Assembly: GCA_026874595.1 (NCBI GenBank)
Contig: CM049307.1
Location: 80,142,643-80,206,642, forward strand
DNA: 64,000 nt
DNA from: Sipunculus nudus
Taxonomy: Eukaryota; Annelida; Sipuncula; Golfingiida; Sipunculidae
Direction of reading: 5' to 3'
Position 1 is the first letter of the stretch, and each line of letters opens with the position of its first letter. The translations under genes were made by a program, and so were the position numbers. The notes beneath the pieces were generated by a model. It had not been told where the DNA came from and did not search any database. It saw nothing but the letters and a program-made list of their open reading frames with translations. This document shows positions 22,493-32,935 of the stretch, piece after piece.

Positions 22493-23198
22493 CATATCAT
22501 ACTTTTTAATTTGCCAAATTTCTAATTTTTGAAATTTTGTAGAAGAATGGTAAATGTAGGCATTTTCCTATTTCGTTGTTTGTCGTCAAACAAATACAAC
22601 ATATTCAATACATTTAAATGAATTAATGTGATATGATGAACAGTGGGTAGATTAAATTATGGGGAAGATCTTGACGTCGGTGCAGGCGTTAGTGGGGGTT
22701 TGCGCTCTGTCTGTGTTTACTCATGAAGATTAAGCTATTTTAATTTCTGGGGTACTTTTCATTCCGCAAAATCTTCCATAAATCTTTCAAAGGGAGTTTC
22801 ACAACCAGTATTAAGATTAACAAAAAAAAGGTCTTACATTTAATACTTTATTGATGCATTTTAAATGAATTTGTGGAACAACATAAGATATAGTGCATAT
22901 CATAAATGAGCATGCGCAGTGTAGCGCATGCATGTTTAGCTAATCCAGAGAGAAAAATAGTTATATTTATGTGTGAGTAAAGTTTTGATTCCACATTTTA
23001 TTCAGACAGGTATTTAGTAACAAACAACTGGTGAAATTCACCTTTTTTGTCATCTCTCATCTCACATCTCTGGTCCACAGAGTAAGTTGTATTACTAAAT
23101 TACCAAATTAATAATGAACAACAAAAAACCGCATGCCTGTTGTTTAAAGACAAATGTTTGTGTAAATTTAATTGAATTTTTAAGACTTAACATGCATT

Positions 23199-23200
<2 letters not shown>

Positions 23201-23280
<80 letters not shown>
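23201..23280. repeat. (CT)n(TA)n compound microsatellite
   Basis: CT repeats to about 23247, then TA repeats to 23280. Produces artefactual Leu-Ser and Tyr-Ile frames. Confidence 0.95.
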
Positions 23281-23281
<1 letters not shown>

Positions 23282-23766
23282 TGTTTGAATTTACTTTGGG
23301 ATACTTTGAACAAGTATTTATAAATTTCAATAATATTATTCTTGATAATATGGTACACCGAATTCACAATACAGCCAGATTTCACAATAACAATATAAGT
23401 AAAAAATGTTTACAGTCCAGGGACGGATAAACCCTATTTTTCATCTTAATTCCCGTAAAATAGAACAATACACGCTCATGCCTAATATACCGATATAAAG
23501 GGAAAAATGTCCGTGGCTGTATTGTAACAGCTTACACAATCATCTTATACCTTTCTACACCATCACAGGGGCACATCCTCCCACATGCTCTCATGACGGC
23601 AGTCATGTGACTAAGATATAGCTATGCGCGCAAGGGGAAATCCAATCTAGAACGCGTTAGATCTGTAGATTGCAGTGTTTATCTGCGTGTAAACGCAATG
23701 CAGATTCTAGGCCGGGCCAAGTGCAATGCGGTTCAACTTGACAGGGTAGCGCACCCTGCATGATCA

Positions 23767-25552
23767 CACTGTAAATCCTCTTGTGTTACAGGGTAACACA
23801 AGATCTAGTGTTAAAGACATATAACACAAGTTTGTGTTGTGTTAACACAAACTTGTATTAATTATAGGTCATTGAGTGAATGACACAAGGCCTTGTGTTG
23901 TTTAAGCACAAGGCCTTGTGTAAATTGCGTAGTCATAATAGACCCGTTCGGGCCTTCCCGATTTATCCGTATCACTATTATAAACTGAAACGATTCCGTC
24001 AAGCGGTTAGTCAAAATCACGGTCGATTAAGTTATTCGCCATTAGAGGTAGGAATGACGAACTCGACTACTGGACGAGCGGAGTTAGTCCGAGGGGCTTA
24101 TTTGACCTTAGCACACGGGTCGCTACTGAAGCGCGCAGTCTTTCTTTGTCAGGACTACCACCTATACTACTGTGCTGTCCAGCCACGCGATGTTTACTGT
24201 CACAGCCTTGCTTCAGAAAGGATTTCGCATCTATTTTGCAAGCTGAAATCAAGCTTTGTTCTTCTGATTTTGTGAGTATATTATATGTCATTGTGGAGAC
24301 CATTGCATGAGTTTAGAGATTTTTCTTCTAAAAACTAAAAATTATTTAATTGAGCAACATAATTTTAGTCTTACGTGCCGATATCCTCTCAATATCGCTC
24401 AGATGGCACATAAGATGTATATTATGCAGTAGACGTACGTATATTTTATACGTATAAAATTATTTCAATGTTCCCCGAAACCATTCCTAAAAATTTGAAT
24501 TATAATTAGAAGATTTTTTTACAGATGCCAGAGCTTATGCCGTTCGATCTGCTAGGAACACAGCATCTTCTTGGAGAAAAAAAAACTGACTCTATATTTA
24601 AGAAGGTAAGTCATCAGGTATGAAGACTATAATATCACTAGATTCTTCTTATAACTATGTATAAGCAGACATCAATGTTATTAACCTAGCATTTCTTGAT
24701 TTCGAGGTGATATATGATCAACAGAAAAAAGACATCTGAATGATTATAGCCATAACAGTATATATTTACTTACAGATCGATTTTTTCTCATTGTTTTATA
24801 CATTGGATAATATATATTGTTATTTAAACTTCCTCTAAAAACATTTACACATAGTATCTGTCACTGTAATTCATTAACTGATACTTCATTATACATACAT
24901 ATGAAGACTATTATTATTATTATTATTATTATCATTATTATTATTATTATTATTATTATTCAGAATAATCATTAAAACAAAACATATTAATATAGAAATT
25001 TCCTTTCTTTCGTTTATGGTTTAGGAGGAGGGTGCAAAGGAGACTGAAGTGTGCATCAAGTAAGAAGGTGATATGCGGGTTGCAGAGTGTGCAGACAGAA
25101 ACATACAAGCCAAGAACTGTAAACAACAGGAAACAAGTTATTTAATGATGACACTGTAAAATTTCACTTCGATCCATTCTGGGTGGACATTCATACCTAA
25201 ATCTTATTGATGAATACCTAGTTTCTGGTGAAAAACATGTTGATATACATGTATTTATCCATTTAATGAGATCGATAATTTCTTTTATTTTCTTTGAACT
25301 GCAGATTAAATGGTTACCTAGACACTGATAAATAGCAGCGTAATTTGCATTAGAACAACAAGTAGAACTTTCACTTACATTTTCATTTGCAAACAAATCC
25401 TAAAATACCAAACTGAAACTGGTTTTCTTCCATGCTATAACTTTAGAAGTTACTATTCAGCCACCGATTTTATTTTGTTTACTGAACATATCAGCAACAG
25501 GACATATTGATACATGCACCTGTAGACAATTACGTGACCTATATCATGTCTT

Positions 25553-25600
<48 letters not shown>

Positions 25601-26290
25601 TAAATTACTCATGGTCAAAACCCAGATTCGTTCAGTGTCTCACTATATATTTCATAAACGGTAATCCCAAATTCCAAAATGTCTCTTTTGATATTTGTTT
25701 CAGGAAATCAAGGTCTGTAACATATGTGTTGTACTTAATTCTTAATACAATAAACTCATTTGATAACAACATATTTTATTTTAGATTGCATGATGCTGAT
25801 GCACATGGTGTATGGTTATGTATGGTAGATGCCAATTGTGTCCTATATTAAAGTAAACCTTTTGTTAAAACAACACAAGTTACTTGTGTTATATATAACA
25901 CAAGATTGTGTTACGAATAACAAAATATCTTGTGTTAATTTAACACAAAAATATGAAATGTCTAACACAAATTTGTTTTACCTTTAACAATAGTATATTG
26001 TGTTAATTTAATACAAGATTGTTTTACTTTTAACACAACTAGATTGTGTCATTATAACACAAGTTTGTGTTACCTGTAACACAAGTATATTGTGTTAATT
26101 TAACACAAGAATATGTTACATTTAACACAAGAGAGTTGTGTTATATTTAACCCAATCTTGTGTCAAACTGGGTTTGACACAAGTTCTTGTGTTGTTTTAA
26201 CACAAGTTGACGCTGTTCATATAAGACACAAGCACTTGTGTTTGAGGAACACAAGTTTGTGTTATTTTTAACACAAGGCGATTAAGAGTG
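23767..26290. mobile_element. 2.5-kb TIR element with subterminal ACACAAG/CTTGTGT palindrome arrays
   Basis: The left end CACTGTAAATCCTCTTGTGT and the inverted right end CACTCTTAATCGCCTTGTGT agree at about 18 of 22 positions. Inside both ends are many copies of aacacaag and cttgtgtt in alternating orientation, often as palindromes (tttgtgttgtgttaacacaa, aggccttgtgttgtttaagc). They cover about 23785-23925 on the left and 25865-26280 on the right. The centre has an (ATT)n at 24911-24960, a (TA)n at 25557-25599 and possible exons at 24011-25063. Same architecture as 56268-60426. No target duplication was resolved and the superfamily is not assigned. Confidence 0.65.
24011..25063 (+). CDS. Possible three-exon ORF inside the 23.8-26.3 kb element
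   Basis: Three segments join in phase 0 using good splice sites: 24011-24271 (acceptor ..ggttag, donor GTGAGT), 24525-24605 (acceptor tttttttacag, donor GTAAGT) and 25025-25063 (acceptor ggtttag, ending in TAA). This gives about 126 codons with no internal stop. The peptide includes RGRNDELDYWTSGVSPRGLF, then LSGLPPILLCC, CFRKDFASILQAEIKLCSSD, MPELMPFDLLGTQHLLGEKK and EEGAKETEVCIK. No start codon is visible in the first segment, and the same CpG-rich stretch is also open in another plus frame (23880-24275, 131 codons), so the choice of frame is uncertain. No family recognised. Alternatively translation starts at ATG 24525 as a 39-residue peptide. Confidence 0.25.
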
Positions 26291-26299
26291 CACTAGGTC

Positions 26300-26900
26300 C
26301 GGCACAGTGTGGACGCAAGTTAAAATGTAGCCCGCTCCACATTTCTCTGGACCGGTCTAGCCCGCGCCACATTTTTCTAGTGTAAATAGAGCTATTATAT
26401 CTTGATAGCAAAGTTCGATTAAGAGAAGTAAAAATTCACCACCAATGGCTGTGACGCCCCAGTCGGATTGGCGTCCAGGGTTTTTTTAATAATATTATGA
26501 AAAGAAGTGCTGACGTATGTTTGACTCAGACCAACCACATTGAAATTGAACATAAACAATATAATTATATGACAAGAAAATGTTGATCTGTGATACAGAT
26601 CTGGTATGTTCCCCGCCTGTTGTAGGCATACCCGTTTATGCGCAGTGTCTGTCAGCATTATCGCGTCATTTTCGGACCTTGACAAATGTTTCAAGGTCAT
26701 CCATATTCGGAGTTGACATAGCCCTTCATAAGGTGTATCAATACTACAGATTTTAGACAGCGTGTTTCAAATTCTTTTCGAGTTATTGCGTTAACATCAT
26801 TTTAGCGTTATCGCCTCTGTGATCTATAAATAATAGTCAAGGTCAACTGTCATTCACAATTCGGTCAACCTCCATGCAGCACGGGATTAAGTTCTATTAT
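26300..26900. repeat. Degenerate copy of tandem family C
   Basis: cggaccttgacaaatgtttcaaggtcatccatattcg (about 26673-26709), ttattgcgttaacatca and cgcctctgtgatct parallel the units at 13960-14716. The open frame 26419-26700 (-) overlaps it and is unsupported. Confidence 0.5.
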
Positions 26901-28090
26901 GCATGTGAAAAAACCCGGGTGTGACAGATCCACTTACAGGGTGAGTAGATGTGAGCACAAGGTGTTATCGATCCCTTGGCACTAATTTCTTATGTGGGTA
27001 TACAACAATGATAGAAGCGGATCCGGGGGGGGGGGGGGGGGGTTCTCCCTTTTTTCAGGCCCCGAATTCGTTTTTTTATGAACCAAGATCACCCCCCCCC
27101 CCCCCCAATTGAGCTCTGACATCTCTCATGTTATTCGTTTCTTTTCGCAGTTTTTATTAATTAATTTTCATTTTTGTCCCCCGCTCCCTATACCTACACT
27201 AAATATTCTTCAGTTTAGGCCTACGCCATTACATCCAGATATTTTCAATACTGCAATTCATACATTACTATCAACCATAATCTGATAATCTGCATCCCTC
27301 TTTATGTGATATTAACGATTTACACACCTGCCAGTTCACAATACTTCTTTTCGTACAACATATATTAATCTCTTATCATTTCACGCAAAACATTCCTTAC
27401 TTCATCCCTACCCTCCCCCCCCCTCCCCCGCCCAGGGGTATTTCAAGGAGGTCTTTTTTTCAAATTTACTAAAAATCTGAAGAATTTGATATTATTTCGC
27501 CAAAAGCCTACAGAGGAACTACGGGCAATCCGGATGAAAGTTAAAGAGAAATAAATATCGTTTGTAACAGCCTACCATCTGTTAAATATATCGTATATGT
27601 TGGACTTGTGAACCCCCTGCTAGCCTGGAACAACTGCATCACAATTCACACTTCCAGTGATATACATATATCCAGTTGATTAACAACATAAAAACTGGGT
27701 TTAACTGGATTTCAGTGGATTTACCTGGACTCCACCTGGTTAACTGAAATTAAGGCCAAAATAATGTTTGTCGTCAGAATGGTTTATAAACCTTCGTGTT
27801 TTTCCTTTTTTTTTTGGGGGGGGGGGGGGGGGAGAAATATTGAAATACAAGGTATTCTGTACTGACCTAATTAATTAATTCAGTTTTACATATACATAAT
27901 GTGCAACATAAAATCTTCCTTATGTATGATAAAATTAAACTAAATCTTTTAGCAGGAAGTTCCCCATCTTGAATGATCGACTGCAAATGAGTCGGAGAAA
28001 GGACTCATGGTTTCTGCCACAGCTGTAATAGTTATGCTAACGTTACAAGAAAAGATTAGAGGATTCTAGTGAGCGACCACAGGATTATAA
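26900..28090. other. Non-coding interval with G/C homopolymers
   Basis: G runs at 27025-27042 and 27816-27832 and a C run at 27092-27106. gcggatcc just before the first run resembles one end of the GGCGGATCC-type hAT repeats seen at 30529 and 31400. No gene seen. Confidence 0.5.
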
Positions 28091-28225
28091 TAGTTCATGA
28101 AAATACGAAATATTAATGTTTCCAGACATTTTCTAACTAAAATTGTTTATATATATGACCTAATACAGTGTATTATTCTCATTACTTTGCTGAAATGTGA
28201 CCACCTTCTGTCAAGGAGTGTTATC

Positions 28226-28505
28226 ATTCACTTATTTGGCCCATATTCCCTGATTCATCCGTGCATAAGTCACTCTACATCTGTGAATATTCCTCCATGT
28301 ATTTCCTGAATATGGATCGTGTGCCTGATCCACCACAATCTTATCATTTCTTCATTGGCCCATTCCTAAAATGCCCTGAAGTTTTCATGAGATTCCGTTT
28401 ATGATAACATGAGTTATATGTTTTGAACAAACACAAACACACACAAACACACACACGAACGTGGATAAACACATACGCTCCTGGCGGAAGCAAGTATAAG
28501 ATGGT
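28226..28505 (+). repeat. Dispersed repeat D, copy 1, with (AC)n
   Basis: Shares the order TTATT.GG.CCAT, CATxTGTGAATATTCCT, ACACACAC run, AACGxATAC..CTCCTG with 62984-63240 in the same orientation. The frames at 28097-28309 and 28414-28602 are not genes. Confidence 0.6.
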
Positions 28506-28509
28506 ATAG

Positions 28510-29538
28510 CACTTCAGCAAAACTGTATACTTTTGATATCTTAAGGGCTATTTTGATATATAATTTTTTAATATTTCTCGGTGATACGGAGTGGTCTCTC
28601 ATTGAGTGTATCTGTAACCTTCATTTCGTCTTCCGATTTCATTTATACCAAAATCATGTAGCCCTTTTTGTTCATTTTTTAAAATGTCAGTCGTAAGTTA
28701 TCTATTCTGCTTTGTGTGCCTGGGTGTGTGTGGTGTTCACCGGGCATGTCTGCAGGTAATTAAAAAATCAAGAAATGTCAATTTGCAGTAGTACACTCGT
28801 CAGGGATAAGTCTAACCGTGTCTTTTCCTGGTGAAATGAAAGTCAAAGATAAACAGGAGTGTTAAGCGACGCTTATTGAGTAAGATTATGTAAACACACA
28901 CACAACTACATTGAACTGGAAAAGCATAATGATACATGACACAGATAGTCACAAAGAGAGAGAGAAATGAACACCAACGATCAGAATGATTTGAGTGGTT
29001 AACACCAGCTGTGACACTGAAACTTACCAGGCCTTATTTGTTAATTTCAGGTGCCTTGGTACATCTGTATGCATTCAGGGTCAAGGTAAACTCGGCTGAT
29101 GACAACAATGTACTAGAATATCTTCTAAAATATCAGAAGAGAAATTGAAGTTTCATCTGACATCTTTGCCTGTTTATAAATCATTACAAATGTGTATAAA
29201 ACAATTTTGATCTTTGACAAATATATAATTTTTCACCCGAAAGTCTTTTTTTTAATGCACCCAAATAATATTTAATGTGCTAATATTTACTGATATATTT
29301 GATAAAAATGATTACATATATAAACTTTGGGTTCTTACAGGTAGTACTTACAGAGGTTTGAAAAGTCTAGGTTTATTTTTTTTAATCAATTGAAAAAGCA
29401 ACAGGTTATCAAAATATGGATAATGGTTTGGTTGATGATGATCAAGGGATGAAAAAAAAATCATATATCAGATATACTTAATTTTTACATATATATGTAC
29501 ATATTATATATTCATATATATATATTCATATATATATA

Positions 29539-29579
<41 letters not shown>

Positions 29580-30050
29580 TGCTTTTCTTTTCAGGTTTAC
29601 TCCGACAGAGTAAGAAAATATTAATCCAGTTCCTGAATCTAATGTCTCGGAGATATTTTGTTTTAAAGAAATTGCTCACATTCTTCAGGTAAAGATCTCG
29701 ATTGAAGTGCTTGTTTGCCGGGAACATGAAAATGTTAGGTCTTACATGTTACCCCCGTGAACATTGCCAATAACACTTCGGTTAGATCTGGGTAACTTGC
29801 TCTAGACAAAGTACGTGAACCAGCGTTGAGTTTTATTTCGCTGAGCGCCTCGGGAATGATCCCATTATTACGTGTTATTTTGCATGTAATATTATTTCAA
29901 TTCGACAGTTTATATCCATTATGTCATGTGTAATGTTACCTGTAATTTACTTTTCAATTAGAGCTCCGGTACAATTTTTCATGAAATGTAACTCTGTAGC
30001 ACCCATTACGCCTATCAACCCGTGATGCTGGACTCAGACTTGTTTTGTGA
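28510..30050. other. Interval without supported gene
   Basis: Contains a (TA)n tract at about 29500-29580 broken by TTCA and a short element of repeat A vocabulary near 29005. The frame 29495-29692 is driven by the TA tract. Confidence 0.45.
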
Positions 30051-30053
30051 TCA

Positions 30054-30088
30054 GGGGCGTAGCCCGGGGGGGGGGGGGGGGGGGGGGG
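30054..30088. mobile_element. hAT-type single end plus G23 run
   Basis: caggggcgtagcccg followed by a 23-base G run (30066-30088). caggggcgtagcc is a widespread hAT MITE end in animals. No partner end was found nearby. Confidence 0.4.
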
Positions 30089-30528
30089 ACGGGGGGGTCG
30101 CAAGGGTCGCATCCAGTACTCGCCGTCTTTTCTGAATTTCACTTATTCTATAAATGAATCAATAAATATATATATTATAAAACAACACTGTAAATTCACA
30201 ACAGTCTGTTTCACGGGATGCGACCCGATCATCAGGTGAATGTGGTTAGAATGAAGCTAACGGCGTGGTTTGAAAAGCCGAGACTTTACGAGATTACAAG
30301 ATTATGCTTTGTGCGTATCAGGCGGGGAGGGGGGAATCCTATTGGGGGCACTATAGGATAGGTCGGGGTACACGTGACCAATAACAGGGCAAAGAGGTTT
30401 GTTGTTGTTTTAATGTTTATATTTAATACAAATATAATTTACCAGGATGCCCAATTAGCATAGTAAGATGATTAAATGTGCATATATACGTGCATATTTA
30501 AATATGTGCAATAAAATGCCTTTGCTAT

Positions 30529-31400
30529 CAGTGGCGGATCCAGAGGGGGCGCAATATCTCTCATTTTATCTAATTTCCCAATTTTCATGATAAATTTTCA
30601 TTTTTCATATTTCTTTTTATTAATTCATAATTAGCACTTATATTTAATATCTGCAGTTTTTTACTTTCAAATTCATTAATTGAGGATGAGGATATTTATG
30701 AACAGCTGCAGAACAAACGCAGAGCACCAGGGCCTGGTTGGGATCGACTGTGAACAATCTCACGGCTCCTCTGCATGGCGATACCGGTACTCGAACTCGC
30801 GTTCTGTGCTGTTAGGAGGCCTGTGTGCTGTGGAGACCACGGGCCCTGGTAAAATGCGAAGTTTAACATGTGACTTCAACATTTATGTTATTTAACTCCG
30901 AGCATTACAACTAAAATATAATATTTTTCAAATTATAAACGTAAATGCCCCTATGCGCCATTGACTTTTACACGTTGAAAAAATATAAAAAATTTGAAGA
31001 AATATAAAAATTAATATTGTACATCTCTACAGTATGACCACATGAAGAAAAGACACAGGAGAACATTTTTTCAGGAACAGAAAATCCTTATATTCTTTTT
31101 TCATTGCCTCAAAATATCTTCCTAACATTGCATATTCAAAATATTCCCAAACACCCTCCCCATGTACCTGTAACGAACCTTAACAAAACCATGGTTCATA
31201 ATTGAAAATAAAAAAAAATCTATATTTTTATAAATAAGATTATATAACGTATAATAATAATAATTATTATTATATATATATAAAACACTTAGTTTTTTTA
31301 AATATAAATACCCACACATATTAAAGCGCAACTTCCTCTCCTTCCCACCCCCCCCCCCCCCCCCAGCCGCCTCCGTTCTCGAATTTCTGGATCCGCCATG
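30529..31400. mobile_element. hAT-like element with GGCGGATCCAG ends
   Basis: The left end is cagtggcggatccagagggg and the inverted right end is catggcggatccagaaattc. A C17 run (31348-31364) lies just inside the right end. No matching 8-bp flanks (tttgctat versus ataagtcg). The open frame 30680-30895 lies within a GC-richer patch and is unassigned. Confidence 0.5.
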
Positions 31401-32935
31401 ATAAGTCGATCCTATTTTAAGTTAAGTTCTTATTTCGTTAGAATGAATTTTTCCGACTATTGTGATTGAGAATGAGATGTAATGCGATTCTGTTGTTCCT
31501 TATTACAAACATTAAAAATGTGGCTTACCCGTAACACTTCATATATCATACACAGGATTAACGGCTGCGATTGTTTCGCGAGCTCATCGTAACCAACATG
31601 AAACATCTGGCACTGCTGAACTCCTCCAGACTGTAAATATTATTTATCATCCGTCCTACCCTCGGAAAATTTCCAATGCAACAGTCAATTGTCTATAAAA
31701 GACCAGTTATATACCTGTTTCCAATGTGATAGTGCGATACGTTCATTTTCTGAAGATTATGTAATAAAACACAGTTGTAATTCATCTGATAATACATGCG
31801 AGTTATATTTTTTCAAAACTATTCCCGTAAGTTCTGTTTAACTTTCGGTTCTTTTTACAGTACTCCGGTTGCTGAGACTGACAAATGAAGATTAACGACC
31901 AAAGATGCCTTATTTCTGTATCCCTTATCTCTCTTGTCTGTGTAACAGACAGTAAAAACACAAAGCCCTGACGTTAATTGCGGAATTTTGGAACGTTATC
32001 TGAACTGGCTGTCTATACAGGCATAAACTTACATAACTGTGGCTTGTAAAATATTGACATTCACTCACTTATCGCATTAACAGCACTAATTACTGCGAGT
32101 AGATCATTTGTATACATACAGCGGGAAACTGCTGCTTCAAACTGCAGTTTAACAACACGTGAAATGTCATTAATAACTCTCACCACAGATTAGCTTGTGG
32201 CCCACCACCACATGCTCTAGATCCGGGGCTGCAGGTCCGGCTGGCAGCTACCAGCTACAAACAAATACGCCAGCCTGCTGTTATTGAAGTGTTGTCTCGT
32301 TTCCGAAGCTAAGACCGAGTTCCCAGATCTAGAGGAGAAACGAACCACCAAACTGGCTATTACCAAGGTTTGCTGAACAATTATTTGTTTGACACTAGTT
32401 TTGGTTTCACTGATAATGCAAATTAATTCGCATGTAGTTAAATGATACGGAACGGATTGATTACAACGTTAGTGTGAAAGTCGGCATTTGTTAGCCAAAG
32501 CTCTATATGGATATTTAAACACGCTCCCAGATGGAATGTTAATATAACGTTTTTTGTCAGTTTTATAGGCACACGATCGCCAGTGGTTCATCAAAACTAT
32601 ATCAAGACAATGACAAATCTTCTTTGACGCACAACAGCGTGTATATACAAATTTCGGAAAATCGGTACGTATATTCTAACATATATAAAAATTTTGACTT
32701 TTGTTACCAAGGTAACTGCCTTCTTGCAACAGTAGCTACTTTCTCTTAGTATCAAATGACCAATCAATTTTATTTCGGAGATAAACCCATCATTTTTAAA
32801 AAGTTTGCAAATGGACTCTTACAGTGTATTTTTAGATCTTACCAGACTCCTATCAGACGTAATATTGTGCCAGGAAAGAACTCAGAGGCGTTCAACAACT
32901 TTTATGAGAACCAAATGTAATAATATTACGTCATC
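31401..32935. other. 5' flank of the GPCR gene
   Basis: About 1.5 kb with no other ORF. An in-frame TAA lies 12 bases upstream of the ATG at 32936, which fixes that start. No clear TATA or initiator motif could be singled out. Confidence 0.5.

Noticed and set aside
25865-26280. Regularly spaced palindromic repeats resembling a CRISPR array
   Set aside because: The words alternate orientation, are 8-10 bp, have irregular AT-rich spacers and lie inside element ends. The DNA is eukaryotic and no cas genes exist.
29495-29727. Tyr/Ile-rich frames over (TA)n tracts here and at 23095-23430, 39482-39790, 49839-50165, 55219-55545, 56804-57061 and 60346-60594
   Set aside because: Any TA repeat is open in all frames; the peptides are repeat translations.
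30700-30860. Possible tRNA-derived SINE (box-B-like GTTCGAGTACC on the minus strand)
   Set aside because: No convincing box A at the right distance, no cloverleaf and no tail or target duplication.
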